Counted from the stretch's first letter, positions 23,089 through 35,740 are shown. The stretch is DNA of 64,000 bases from Zonotrichia leucophrys gambelii (GCF_028769735.1 NC_088177.1:18106599-18170598); one strand, 5' to 3'. Notes: generated by a model from the letters alone, not told the origin. Numbers and translations: made by a program.

Positions 23089-23173
23089 CTGACTAGAAGT
23101 GTGACCATATCTGGTAAACTACAAATGCTTATTTGCCTCAATTTCTTCATATCATCAGTCTCTGGGTAAAACC
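23089..23173 (+). repeat. Possible MIR-like SINE remnant
   Basis: In order it shows ACTAGAAGTGTGACC, then a gapped middle, GCCTCAATTTCTTCAT and GTAAAA, which follows the MIR consensus order (ACTAGCTGTGTGACC, GCCTCAGTTTCCTCAT, GTAAAA). It is diverged and interrupted. Chance similarity cannot be excluded by eye. Confidence 0.35.
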
Positions 23174-26100
23174 TGCTGCTTGCTGCACCCAAGGACTGAA
23201 GTGCCAGAGGATCCTGATGGTGTGGGGGTGGCACTGGGCCAGTGGCACAGAGCTGTGCTCAGGCAATGGGCTGCATTGGTCACATGAGACTGCAGGAAGG
23301 ACCAATCGTAAGGACAGCAGGCAAATCCCACAGGTTTCTCTCTACCTCTTTGGATTAAAGGGCTGGGATGGAAAGAGAAGACACCATCTGGTGGGGGTAT
23401 GTCGCTTTGCTGGGCTTATGCCCAGCACTTGGCTCCTCTGTTGGGGCACCAATGCCCAGTGGGCAGGAGCAGAGGCTGCCTCCTCCTCCTTCACTTTCCC
23501 ACAGTTCGGCAATGCAGGGTGCCAGAAACATGCCAAGGTGTTCTGTGTCCCCTACCTTCTGCAGCACAGGGGAAGGTAATTTATTTAGCATTGCCAAGAT
23601 TTGGATATTTACCACCAGCTTGTCTGGCTGATTGCCTCCAAACATGGAGCCAGAGGGATAGCAGCCGCAGGGCATTGTGGTCAGCTTTTGTCAATGGCAA
23701 GAGATGCTTCAAGACGATGGAAATAAAAGCATTGTGGGAGCACTAGATGAGAAAGCTGGAGAAGCCTACATTGTTCCTGAGTCCCTAAAACATCTCCTTG
23801 GATAACACAATCGTATTTAAGAACGAGAAATAGAGGGCAAAGATTATGTTGAAGTGTGAAATTAACAGACTCTTCACCTCCCGTCTGGGGAAAACTTTCA
23901 AGGCTTCCAAGGATAAAGAAAAGGACCCAAGGACCTGAGCCACCTGTGATCTGCAGACGCCACCGCTCTGCCGGTGCTGGAGACCTTGAAGCGAGTAAGC
24001 AGGGACTCTCAACACCATCAAGGGACAGGGACGAAGAATCTTTTTACAAAACACTGAAGTGCCATTGATTGCCAACACAATGCCTGAAAAAGCTTCATGG
24101 CAGGTGGGAAATAACCAAGAGGCGCTGAGGGGTCTGCCCCTCCCAGCTCTATGGGACTGGAGAGGGGCCAGGGGCTTCCCTACAGCTTTAGCCCTTGGAC
24201 ATATCATCAGGGAGCTGGGGACAAGCAAAAAAATGGAGCACAGACACCAGCCATGCACACACAGTGACTACTCACTGTCCTTGCAGCAGAGAGGGAGGAG
24301 AGTGGCTGAGAAATCAATGGGTGAAAGACAGGTTCAAAACTGAACAAGAGCTCATCAGGTACACTAGATAGATCACATATTACTTGGGGATCTGCAGAGT
24401 TTAAACCTGTAGAAAAATATCTGGGAGATTCACAATTAATCCTTAGATCATCTTGAAAGGAGAGCAAAGAAGTATCAGTATGGCAGCTTCAGAAATAAAG
24501 GTATGTTCCAAGAGAAAGGAGGAAGCAGGCATCAAAAAGGGATAGATTTTTTAAGTTTGAAGGAATTGGCATCCCAAAAGGCCGACAGATATATACGGAG
24601 GTAATATTAAGATAATTCAGCTTTTTATGCCAAGTTTGTTGATAGTGTTTAAATATCCTCCTGGCACTGGTTCTCCATCCTAACAAGTTGTCTCAGCCTG
24701 TGAGTCCCCAGGTCTGCAGACGCTGTCTTGACGCCCCCAGCTCATACTCAGGCTGGTACACAGATACCCTAAACCTGTGTGCAGGGAGGAGACCCAAGTG
24801 TGTGACTGCAGCCAGCCCCTGCTCCCCTGCCTGGGAGCACGAGCCAGGGAAGATTGCATCTCCATGCACTAAAAACTTGCTGCGTTTCTTTTAAATCACA
24901 TTCTTCTGAAGTGACTTTACTGAGTGGGACGGAACAGACACATACATCTAGACAGATAACCAAAGCTGCTCCTGGCTTCTCTGCCCCTGCAGGCTGACTT
25001 CATGTGTGGACGCCCACACTGAACTCTTCCAAGGCTCTAAAGCCAGGAGCTTGCCATCTCTGACCATGATACATATAATTCCTAGCTCTCCCAGGCTTGG
25101 GTTGTCAAAGATGCTCATTTTCCCCTAAATCCATTCCCACTGAACCCAAAAGGATCACAGAGCCCCAAAAGACCCTCAAACAAGGCATTGTTCAACAGTG
25201 CCATGGCAACAGCCTCATGAACCCAACAGCTCATTGCCAAATGCTTTCAGATGGGACCCAGGTATTTAGGGAGATGCTCAAAGCAAACCAGAGTGGGTAT
25301 CAGCTACTCAGCAGCTATCACTGGATTAACCTTTCCTTATATGAAAGTTGGCTCTCATACCACACTTTGTAAATGGAAAAACATCAAGAGACACCTACAT
25401 TGTCACAAATCATGACACTGAGCTTGCTGGTATGTGTGGTGAAGCTGAGAGGAAGATGAAGTGAAATAACAGTGATAGAATACAAAAATAAAATAAAATG
25501 AAGATGCTTATTTCTATTGCCCAGTGCATTCTGGGATATTTCTTTTTCTTCATGAGATAAAAATTACTTGAAATAAAAGAATTGAAACAATAGATCAGTG
25601 CTGTTCTGGCTATTAGAAGACATGGCTTTGCAGCAGGAAGCTGAGCAGGGTTTGGAGCCTTGAGGTGCTGCTGACAGCTCCTCCTGCTGTGCAGCACAGT
25701 GTGCCCCCTGTCTTGACTGGTGTGGGCAATTTTGAGCCATCCCACTGCTTGTCTACTCCAGAAATGCCCCCAAGAACGGCCCTGAATTCTGCCTTCATCA
25801 GATCCTGGCATTTGTGTGCACTGGTTTTCCGTGTGCTCACTAAAAGGGATGTGCAGTCCTGGGTCACACAGCATCCATGTGGATATAGACATGAACTATG
25901 GGAGCTGCTACATTTAAATGCTTAGAATAATTGTAAAATTCTCTGGCTGGCCACCACTGAATCCCCTGTGTGTGTGATTTCAGCCGGGGTGAAACAGCTG
26001 AAAAAACAGAAGTCCTGCAATGGAGTGAAAAACAGCCCTGGGAGGTCATCTAGGGTGAGTGCAGAAACTTTTTTATGGGGAGTGAAAAGCATGAGAGGTA

Positions 26101-29100
26101 AAGCTAAGTCTGGGAGGACAATGCCATGGGGCATTAGCCAAAAGCTCGCACTTTTTAGGGCAAATAGAGCAGAATCTAAAGCCCTGAAGTCAGTGGAAAG
26201 AGTCCCTCTAATTCCAGTGGTCTATGAACCAGGACATGTGGATTTGGCTAAAAAAATGCTTCATTTCATAGTGCTGTATAATGGAGTCTCTCACAGTAAG
26301 CCTTGATGGTTTGTGGGACAACGGCATTTCAGCTTGAGAAAAGGAGCGCAAAGATCACCATCAAGAGTGGCTTTGACAGACACAACTTCTCTAAACTAAT
26401 TAGACAAAGAAGAAACTGGGAGAACGACAGCTGCCTCTTAAGATAATAGAAAACCTGTCCCCTTAAATGTGCTGGGGTTTTTCAATGCAGACCAGGCAGG
26501 ACTATAATCAGAGCAGCAGCAGCGGGTCAAATTTAGGTTCAGTACAGTATAATTCCATTGCAGGGACCATCCAAGAATACTTTGGCAAGCTCAAATATAT
26601 TGAAATCGCCTTGGCTAGTGGCTTGCAAAATGGCTGTGGAAACTCAAGATAATTAGAGCATTGTGGAGAGGAGAGACAGTAAAATAAAGGGTAGAAGTCA
26701 AAAAAAGACAAGCCATTAAAAAAAAAGGGGGGGCCTAGAAACATGAAGAAAGTTTCAGAACAGAATAATTGAAGGAGAAGGGCATAGCCAGCAGATTGGA
26801 GTCATGTCATTTCTACAGCAGGAAAAGGACATGCACACCAAGGAAAAGAAAGACCAACCTTCCAACAATTTGAGAATAATAAATTAATTTAAAAATGCCA
26901 AGAAATACACAGCTAGAAATTACACAGGATTTCTGAATGGACTTAAGTAAAAATTCATAGAGGAAGCATGAGAGAAGAGAATAAGTACTTTTGGAAGTAA
27001 CACTTTGAATTGATCATTGCCTGTTTTGGCCTGACAGGTAATAAAAAAATCAGTTACATAAACTGAGAAGCCTTTCACTGAAGCAGCAGCACCTCAGTCA
27101 AGTTAGCAACTCTGAGCCCTTTTCAGCAAGGTGCTTGAACCTGTGCCCAAACACATGCATGGCACAGACCATCAACCTCTACAATTACACACTTAGGAGC
27201 CGTTTAGTACCAAATCCCTTCTTACGTGAAACCTGAGATGATTGTACAATGTAAAACACCCAAGCCAACAGGAATTTTGCCAGCAACTACAATGGGATGA
27301 GTTCTGCAGGCATCTATTTTACAGAAAGTAGGTGCTGCACTAAAACTGGTGAGGTGATGAGACTTTTCCAGTGCTCCCTATCTCCAGTGCTGTTCATCCT
27401 CCTGAAGGAAAGCAACCCACGCACCAGCCCTGTACTTGTGCAGAGAGTGTGCTCCCAGCTCCACCTTTTACATTCTGGTTTCCCAATCCTGATTTCTACT
27501 TGCTATTTGTTTTGAGTTTGAATGTCCAACAAAACATATTTGCATTAGAGTGTGGGTCTACACAAACACAGTAAGAGATGTTTCTCTCCCATACAAACAG
27601 AATTATGCTTCTACATATTACTTACACGTGTATGCATAATTTATATGTATACTTACTATAAACACTGAGATGTATATATAACTGTCCTTGTGCAGCTCTG
27701 TTTTCCACAGAGGAAACAGCTTTTATACCTAATGAGTAATCCTATCACCCGTGTTGCTGTGATCAATGATGGAAGCAGGCAGGGTAAAGAGTTTGTGAGT
27801 GCCTGACTCCAGCCCAGCCCTGCGAGGTGACGGTGGCAGCTGGGGCTGTGGGAGCAGGCAGTGCTGTCACCACACCCCGTGTGCCCCAGCCCTGAGCAGG
27901 GTGGGCTGTCCCTGGGGCTGGTTATCCCCTGATGTGAAGCACAGCTCCCTGCAGAGGCCTGGCAGCCCCCACTCCCCTCTCACCTGCCATCAGTGCATTC
28001 CCGCTCCCTGCCTGCACTGGGTAACTGGTTGGGTTTTTTAAGGCTTCTGGGTCTGGTTCTTGGCTGTGTAAACTCACACAGCTGCAGTGGGATGGAGCAG
28101 CATCCCTATATCACAAACAGAAACCTTGGGTCTTGCAGGTAGATGTTGCTCACTGGCTGACACAGCTATTGCAGTGGGGGGTGTCAGCATGTGCCTCCTC
28201 ATGTCAGCTTTCCTGGCAATTTGCACCACTACCACATTTATTTACTAGTACTAATCTTCACAGTAAAAACCCAAAGAGGATTTCCAAAGAAACAGCAAGA
28301 CAGGACAGTGTTCACTCCCAATTGGGACTGCCAGAGCTCGTTGCTGCAGATAGGGGCCTCTCACAACTCAGGATATGAGAAAGCTCCTAGTTTGCAGAAA
28401 TTCACTAACTTTTATTTCAAACCTGGCATTACAAAATTTCCTTCACTGTCCTCTAACTCAAGTGGCTTTTGCCATGGGTGGGAACAGGCTGCAAAACCAG
28501 ACAGACTGATGGTCCATCCAGCTTAGATTTCTCTTTTCCTCTGGCCTTACTCTGGTTTTCGGCTCAAAGAGGAGAGCACCAACGCAAAGAACTTCCCAGA
28601 AGAACACAATCTGTGTCCAATGGCATGACACAGCTAGCATGAACTGTGAAAACTATCACCAAAGAAAGCACTAACCATAGCCACTTTCATTAAATATCCT
28701 CTGGATGTAGATGGGAAACTCATGGGCCACAGCCCTGTGCTGGGGTATGAGTTTGTAACGGAGCTAAGCCTTCCTGGAGAAGTGAGGGGTGCAGAAGTTC
28801 CGACAGCCCCGCTGTCAGCCACCCCTGCCCAGCCACCACAGAATGATCTCTGCCAAAGGATACCACACCACAGCTGCAGTGCCCCAGCTCAGGCTGTCCT
28901 GGGGCTGTTTCTGCTCACAGGCTGTGACAGACACAGGAACACGGAAAAATGTTTCTCACTTCCAACCACGACGCGGCTATAGCCCATCCCGAAAGCTTAA
29001 CATGTTAGCAGGGAGCACAATGAAAATTTCATCAGGCAGCTGTTCCCTGTGGTCCTTGTGGGGACTTGTCCCACTCCAGCAGCCTCCCTCTGCTGTGCTG

Positions 29101-29199
29101 GCAGGCTCGAGGTCCTGAGATGAATCATTTTAATGTGCAACATGGAAAAAAAATACTACCTGGAAATGCCTGGATGTGCAACTCCTGATGCAGTGAGCA
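23174..29199. other. Ordinary noncoding spacer (6 kb)
   Basis: Mosaic of GC-moderate (23.2-25.0, 27.8-28.2 kb) and AT-rich (26.5-27.1, 27.6-27.7 kb) sequence. It includes a short GCA run near 26515 and an alternating TA/CA patch at about 27618-27680. Short frames on both strands have no family match, and no gene or named repeat is seen. Confidence 0.45.
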
Positions 29200-30070
29200 T
29201 CAGCCCCGCTCCCTTTTCATCCTCATAGATGTGCTTCATTATTAACTTTTCATGTGACAACTGTTTGTGCATTAAGAGTGCTTCACAAAACATAAATATT
29301 GGAAGTGAGGACTTCTAACAGCCCGTATTAGCGGGTCCAGCCTTTTAAATGATGGGGACTGAGAAAGTGGAACACAAGTCAGAGAGGTCTGCTCTGACCA
29401 TCCTACCCTTGTTTTCTGTTCTTCAATTAAACCATTGCTTTTAGCTATTCATTTTTATCAGTATTATCTAAAACTAGGACAGAGTAAATGAAAATTTATA
29501 ATTTATAAACAATCTGGGGCAAAAAAAAATCACTGAATTATTTATGGCACTTTTGAAATATGCGTTTGTTACTTGTACAAAAATTAGTTGTTAGGTCTTA
29601 ATCATAGCAGTGCCACAAATATGTTGGAAATTAGGACTTATAAACCTGCTTGTTTGGAAAGAAAAAAAGTTCTGTAATTCTACCTACAATTGAAAAACCC
29701 AAACCAAACTGATTCTGAATGGTCTAGTCAAACAAGTGCCAATTATTGAATAATTCTCTGACTTAAACAGAAAGTTATTGTATATGGAAAGATTTTTTTT
29801 TTCCCAGAGAGTGCTTTATACCAGATGCCCTTTTAAATTGTTTTGAATTCTCTGTAGGCAGTAGATAACTAAACCTACAGAATGTAGTAATGGCAAAAAG
29901 GAAGCAATCAAGTTGGCCACTTCTAGTTAAGAGTCATGGAAAAGGCATCTGTTCTATATGAATTGCAGACTATAGGAACTTTGACAGGTCATAGACCAGA
30001 CTTAATTTATTAAACTAAGTTTCTAATATAAACAGTAATTCGTTTCAGGCACTGACACTGAAGGTCTGGA
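29200..30070. promoter_or_regulatory. AT-rich candidate conserved noncoding block
   Basis: Sustained AT-rich, repeat-free sequence with TTCATTATTAACTTTTCATG near 29237, an isolated CpG-bearing CCCGTATTAGCGGG at 29322-29335 and TTTATAATTTATAAAC near 29497. No long open frame. The call is by appearance. Confidence 0.3.
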
Positions 30071-31199
30071 TTATGTGAATAAAATATAGAGACCTCCACT
30101 GGCCTCCTGAAAAAAAGGTAGTTTTGCTGCATAGGAAGAAAATAACTGAGTGTGCTTCAGCAGTAGGCATCAGCACTGAGGCCATGCCCTACATGCACCA
30201 AGGGTGCAACTCTGACCCAGCACAGGCAGTGCTGGCAGCGTGTCCAGCTGGCATTCCTGCCTGCCTCCTGTCACATGGGCACAGAGCATCCTTGAGATCA
30301 AGGATGGCAGTTGTCAGAAGTCTTAGCAAAACTGCAGTTTGAAGTCTTCAGAGAGAAGTTCATTTGCAAACAAAACAATGACTAATAGGATGAATGTTGA
30401 AAAAAAAAGGACTGAATGCCTTGATGCTGCGTGCGTGCTGCTCATCCAGAAAGGCTGTTACCCCAGACTGTGTCAGGGCATGGGCTTGTTGGGCACCCCC
30501 ACACACCCAGTCAACCAAGCCAGGCAGGGCAGGGGACACGATCATGACTGGTGTCTGCAATGTACATGCACATGTGCATACCAAAATAACTCCCTGATGG
30601 CAGATCTGCTGATGCAGAACAACAAATACTGCTATGAAGTACCCGAGCAAAATGAAATATTAAACCATGACTTATGGGAGACCCTCACTTTGTTTGCCCT
30701 GTCTTCATTCAGGTCTAAGAGCAGCATGGACCAGGGGGTCTCAGGCCATGATGTCAGCAAATGTTTATCTTTAAACACTTCAGTAATTCAGGTGAATGCA
30801 GGAGGACAATTTCAGTGCTTAAAATTAGGCAGGTACCGAAACAATTTCCTGCATTAAGTTTACATTCATCTCAAATTTCAAGCACTGGCTTTGCTGTAGC
30901 TTTGACCAAAAGTTTGGTCATAACTCAGAAATCACACACAACTATTTCCTTATGTCATCAGCCCTCAGCAAAGATCGAGTATGGAAAACCTCAGTTAGGG
31001 TTTTTCTGCTGCCAAAAAGGTTATGGATACGAGTAACGAGATGAAAGCGTTTTGCATTGGTGCTGAGCAGTCCACTGCTGTTAGTGAGAATAACAGACCG
31101 AAGTTTCTGATAGCCAGAGTGTGAAAGCAGCTGCCCAGCCTCCTCTCCAGAAGCCAAAGGCAGGCTCCCTGTTGCCCCACACTGCAGCAGGAAGCGAGA
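30071..31199. other. Noncoding spacer
   Basis: Mixed composition. A plus frame of about 172 codons (30339-30857) is overlapped on the other strand by a frame of similar standing and resembles no family. Nothing else is visible. Confidence 0.45.
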
Positions 31200-31660
31200 G
31201 GGGTGGCTTTTGTGCGGCACTTTGCTCAGGCTGAACCCGCTGTGTTGCCAACCCCGGCTAATTGTTTGATTCCCCATCTCATTTGCCTGAGAACGACTGA
31301 GAATGTGAGACAGCGTAGGGTCTATAAAATCATTAATTGAATTACTAGTGTGGAATAAGTAGTGCATCAATTTGAATTCACCATCATCCCCCTCCTCTCC
31401 TCCCCCGTGTTTTAGAGACCAATCCTACTGTTGATATGTGCACAGCTTCAGAAGGAGGCTCAATAAATAGATGTGCTATTCTAGCTAAACAAATTTATTT
31501 TTCCAGCTGTTCTACTGAATTAGTAAATTGTAATGTTGACTTCAGACTATCTTCCCCATAAAATATATGCTGGCCTGTATATTTTACTGACACTTCTTTT
31601 GTGACACCTCATTAAGGGCTGATCCAATCTGTATCCCATTCCTTTGGAATTATGCTTTGA
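31200..31660. promoter_or_regulatory. Candidate conserved noncoding block
   Basis: Unique-looking sequence with many discrete motifs: GGCTAATTGTTTGATTCC, TATAAAATCATTAATTGAATTACTAG near 31322, AATTTGAATTCACC, CAATAAATAG and TGACACTTC. There are no repeats and no coding frame. TATAAAA at 31323 could act as a TATA box, but no transcript unit can be argued from sequence. Confidence 0.4.
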
Positions 31661-32452
31661 CCCAAATGAGCTTTGGACCAGAATGCAATACTGATTCAGT
31701 ACCTATATTATATTTTATTGTTGAATCATTAGCAAGATTTTTGTGTGCTCTCTCCCCTTACGTGGTTTTCTAAGAGATTTTAGGACAATAATTGCAGGTA
31801 CACGTGGGCTTGCAGTTTTGTGCCAAATGGGCTGTCTGAGCACATGTGGTTTCACTGGCACATATTGAGGACTTCTTGTCTGGGAAACAATCAGGAATTT
31901 TTGTCCAGCCTTGATATGGACAATTCTGTTTAGCCTGCCTCTGTGTTCAAATGGACTCAAAAGCTTTTATAAGGTTTGCTTTGCTATGTTTTGGCATCTT
32001 CTATTTCATTTACACTAAGGCATAGCAAGCAACAGTGTCACTAGGTCCCAACAGTAGCATAGCAGCATTTTGATTCCAATATAAATGTAAATTAATGCTG
32101 GGATGCAGTTCAAATTTACCATTTTTCAAGCCAACAGACATTTCAGCTGGCAGCAACCAGGTGAAGCTGAGCCTGGTGGCCCTTGCCCCACAGCCCCATG
32201 CAGCGCAGCACAGTCAGGCACTACAATTTTGTGGCTCCTGGGTGGCTTTGTGGAACAATTCCACAGATACCCTGTCTCCAGCATTTACCAACACTGAGCA
32301 GAGCCTGGCAGGTTTGCCATCACAGGTGCAGGACAGCCCACGTGTTGTGGAGATCTGTTGGTGTTGGCAAACCATGAGCTTCCTATGAAAAGTGGGTTTG
32401 TGGGGTGCTGCTGGGCAGCTCTGTTCCAGACAGCAGGAACCAGGAGCACTTT
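31661..32452. other. Noncoding spacer
   Basis: AT-rich to about 32100, then GC-moderate up to the CR1 boundary. No gene or further repeat is recognised. Confidence 0.45.
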
Positions 32453-32780
32453 TCACAGAACCACAGAATATGCTGAGTTAGAAGCAAGTGACGATCCTCA
32501 AGGATCATCACTCCAGCTCCTGGCCCTGCACAGCACCATCCCCAAGAGTCACAACAGAACAGCGCTGTCCAAACTCTTCCCGAGCTCTGTCAGGCTTGGT
32601 GCTGGGACCACATCCCTGGGGAGCCTGTTCCAGTGCCCAGCCACCCTCTGGGTGCAGAACCCTTTTCTAATATCCAACCCAAACTTCCCCTGACAGAACT
32701 TCAGGACATTCCCTCGTGTCCTGTCACTGGTCACCAGAGAGAAGAGATCAGTGTCTGCTCCTAGACTGAAGCTGCTGCCA
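32453..32780 (-). mobile_element. CR1 LINE, 5'-truncated 3' end
   Basis: On the minus strand the element reads the end of CR1 ORF2 and then its 3' UTR. The ORF2 tail (about 32549-32735) contains FGLDIRKGF and HWNRLPRDVV, matching the conserved LDIRK..F and HWNRLPREVV of CR1 reverse-transcriptase polyproteins, and stops at 32549. The plus strand starts with TCACAGAACCACAGAAT, the reverse complement of a degenerate CR1 8-bp 3' terminal repeat. The copy is heavily 5'-truncated, as most CR1 copies are, and diverged. The homology fades after about 32760. It has no poly-A tail, as expected for CR1. Confidence 0.93.
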
Positions 32781-32989
32781 TACGTGATGCTTGAGAGAAG
32801 CAAATGAAGACAAAAATACGTGTTGATATTGCTCCTCCCAGCCTAAAAAATCATGTTTGTTACATGTCAGCAAATGCACGCATTTGTTCCCATCTCTGCT
32901 TTTAACTTCTTTGAAAGGTTGGGGTTCTCCCAGCACCACCAAAATAGCCTTTGATAAGGGGGAAATCAGCGTGAAGCCCAAACAGGACG
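32781..32989. other. Short noncoding interval
   Basis: Lies between the CR1 remnant and the CpG island. Unique, AT-leaning sequence without a recognised feature. Confidence 0.45.
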
Positions 32990-33205
32990 CTCAAAGGCTC
33001 GGAGGAGCGCTGCCGGGCTGAGCGGAGGGACACAGGCAGCTGCTCGCGGCCCCGGGACCGGCGGGCACAGCGCACACGCGGCCGGCGGAGCGCCGCGGGC
33101 ACGGGCGGCGGCGGCTCCCGGGATGCGGGAGCGGGCTCGGGCACGGCGGGAAGGGAAGGGGCTCCGGAGGGGTCGGGGGAGCGGCCACAGCAGCGAACGA
33201 ACCCC
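32990..33205. promoter_or_regulatory. CpG island (candidate promoter or CpG-rich enhancer)
   Basis: About 32 CpGs in 210 bases and very high GC content, the strongest CpG island in the window. Sp1/GC-box-like GGGCGG and CCGCCC-type strings are frequent. Frames through it in several phases are open because of composition and resemble no first exon I know. It may mark the start of an unannotated (long noncoding) transcript, direction unclear, or a CpG-rich regulatory element. Confidence 0.5.
33148..33179 (+). other. G-quadruplex motif in the CpG island
   Basis: Five G-tracts: GGG at 33148-33150, GGG at 33153-33155, GGGG at 33158-33161, GGGG at 33169-33172 and GGGGG at 33175-33179. Loops are 2-7 bases, which fits the standard G4 pattern. 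Confidence 0.6.
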
Positions 33206-33920
33206 AGACAAAACCAGCTCCAAACTCAAAAACCAAACAAATAAAGAACCGATAACATGCTCTTAATGTCCTGATGCGAGAGGGATCCAATACCATTTCC
33301 ACATCCATTAAGCAAAGGATTTTGCATGTTCCCTCACAAAGAGTGAGCATTCTCAGCGACTTTCCCTTAAATTAAGATGACAGGTTACTGCTCCAGTGTT
33401 GTTAATCTTTTTCTAAAAGCTTAATGTTACTACTTAGTAGTTTACTAATAAATCTGAGAAAATATGTAATGTCATTTTGGTTTAGATATAGATGGATGAC
33501 TTTTTAGTATTTGTGAAGTTGTAAAACAGGTACTGCCACGGTCCTTGGTGGAGGAAACAGTACTTGCTGTGGTGGCTGTATTCCTTTCTGCCCTGGGGCC
33601 ACAGCAAATTACACCATTCACATGTTCAAAACTAATTTAATACTCTGTCATATGTACACCACCAGTAACTGGCTTTCAGCTGTCTTTCATGCAAGTTGTA
33701 TTTAGGGTGGTTGTTGATTTTTATATATTCACCATTACTTGATCCTAATTTTCATTATTTTAACTTTCTTTTCACCTGAAAATATTCTGATCATAATCTT
33801 TAGGATTTTATCTTTTTAAGCATAGATCAATGCTACTGTGATACTGCACTTCATTTTGCTCCTGAATTCTCTCTGCTTTGTGGATTTACTGTTTTTGATG
33901 CCATACAGGTGTATTCAAAT
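33206..33920. promoter_or_regulatory. AT-rich flank of the CpG island, possibly conserved
   Basis: CpG content drops abruptly and the sequence becomes AT-rich and unique-looking, with CCATTAAGCAAAGGATTTTGC near 33305, TTACTACTTAGTAGTTTACTAATAA near 33426 (containing CTACTTAGTAG, a near-palindrome) and TTTTCATTATTTTAAC near 33750. No frame of note. Confidence 0.3.
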
Positions 33921-34915
33921 CAGTAGCCAGGATGTGAGCTTGCCCCTACAGTGGGACAGGGAGCTGCTGGTGCCTCTGGCCTGCATTCCCCATGCCCCAG
34001 TGAGGTGCTTGCCCTGAGATTCCAGGGGCACTAATCCTCCCTTTACTGACAGGTCTGTCCTTGCCAACTTGGACAAAGCATCCCTAAGAACCAGGGGTCA
34101 CCAGTAGCCCGCAGCACTGTAGGCCACAGGCACGACATCCCATCAGCAGAGCAAGGAGAGAGGGTGAGGGCTGCCTGCTGCATTCTGTCACCATGGGTCC
34201 CAGTCTTTGGCCACCAGAGCTGGAAGTAAAATCCTGGGGGAAACTCACACGGTCCTAATTTTGAAGCCAGATGACATTTTTGAAAACCTTGGCTCTCTGA
34301 GGTTGGCTTTGGCCATGAGCTCTCCCATGACATTGAGTAAACCAGGAGTAACCCAGTGAGCAGGGTTAGTGTAAAATCAATATGAGCAAGAGATAAAACA
34401 CCTGTGACACACCTGAACCAATCCCACAAGGAAGAACACTTGGCCCCATAGCACACACCTTTCTGCAGGCATTTTTGCCCAGTTACTGTCACTACAGACA
34501 GCAACGGTGTCTTTTAGCTCATTGCACGGGTGGCACAACCCATTCTGCAGAAATGCAGTGACACACTGGATGGAGGAGGCAGCCCCTAAGAGGGAAGAAG
34601 CAGAGGACAAAACCTCCATTTCCATTCTGGTCAGCTGCTGCTGTTGCACAGCAATTGCCCTTTGGAGGGGCTGCAGCTGTGCAGGGATAGGGGGAGCAGA
34701 AAGACAAGGGGGCCCTGCCTGGCTCCCCTGGGGTGGGGACAAGCCCTGAACAGGGGGACAGGAGCCTGGGGGTCTACTCTGCCCAAGGCCACGCATGGGC
34801 TGGCCCCGTGCTGGGACATCCAGGTGCCAACTGTCCAGGGAACCAGGGCCTGCTTCCCCTTTATGGGGATTTTTTACAAGAAAAGGCCCGGCAGCCCATT
34901 TTATACTTTCTAACA
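33921..34915. other. Noncoding GC-moderate spacer
   Basis: Overlapping frames of 150-180 codons on the minus strand (34043-34504, 34377-34916) and shorter plus ones show no family resemblance. Several G-runs at 34680-34770 are too widely spaced for a compact G4. Confidence 0.45.
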
Positions 34916-35590
34916 CCAGATCCTATCTATATTCTTAGGTGCTCCTAAGGCCTCCTAATTATTGCTTCCTGGTCGGTTTTACTTCTCCTTATTAACTTAA
35001 TAGTTTCTCTTATAAAGCAAAAGCAATTGCAAGCATCCAGAAGCCACCACCAAACCTTCTCATCTAAACCAGAACTCACAATTTTATGCTACTGAACTAT
35101 GCATTTTTTGCTGCACAATAGATGGCAGTAGAGAAAAAAGGCTGAGACTAGACAATTTATAATTTGGAATATGCAGATGATTTCTCCCCCCCGTCAAATC
35201 ACCGTACAGTATTTGTTGCTTTCTTCTCAACAGAGAGCTTTCCTAGAAAAGGCAGTCTGGGGCGGATGAGGCTCGATGAAATAAAAGATTCATGCATGAA
35301 TAATTAACATATTGGAGGCCTCACTTGAACTTGTTGGCTTACCCAGATGAATGAGTTAACATGTTGGAGATTATTATAAAGAGGGACTATTCTGCTCCAG
35401 TAGATCAATTCAGCTGAAAATTATGAAGTATCGACGCACATATAAATATATGCTTGGTACTTAAAAATAATCCTTCCAATAAGTATAGTCATATTGGAGT
35501 TCTGCTACGCTGACAGTCGCAGAGACAAGATAAAAAGATTTGGCATGAGTCATTCAGTTTGACTTTTGCACTGAAATGAGATGCAAGCCT
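34916..35590. promoter_or_regulatory. Long candidate conserved noncoding element
   Basis: The best CNE candidate in the window: about 675 bases, repeat-free, AT-rich but motif-dense. It holds CATATTGGAG-type elements three times (35308-35317, 35360-35369 as CATGTTGGAG, 35490-35499). The first two are part of a 13/14-match repeat TTAACATRTTGGAG spaced 52 bases. Also seen are TAATTA at 35301-35306, ATGCATG just before it, an AP-1 site TGAGTCA at 35546-35552 and several isolated CpGs. It adjoins a CpG cluster at 35591. The enhancer role is inferred. Confidence 0.45.
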
Positions 35591-35740
35591 GGGAAGTCGC
35601 TCTATGTAGGGCAGCCGCCGCGCAGGCGGGCAGCTCCCACCTCCCCGGTTTCGCGGCGCGGGGGAAGAGTGGCGGCAAGAGGAGCAAGAGCACCTCCAAC
35701 TTCAACACCAAGGCTGCTGGGTGAGCGCACAGGGCTCGCC
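35591..35740. promoter_or_regulatory. Small CpG cluster beside the candidate CNE
   Basis: About 11 CpGs, concentrated in GCCGCCGCGCAGGCGGG and TTTCGCGGCGCGGGGG. It is followed near 35720 by a GTGAGC donor-like site. It may be the CpG-rich shoulder of the element at 34916-35590 or a weak noncoding promoter. Confidence 0.35.
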
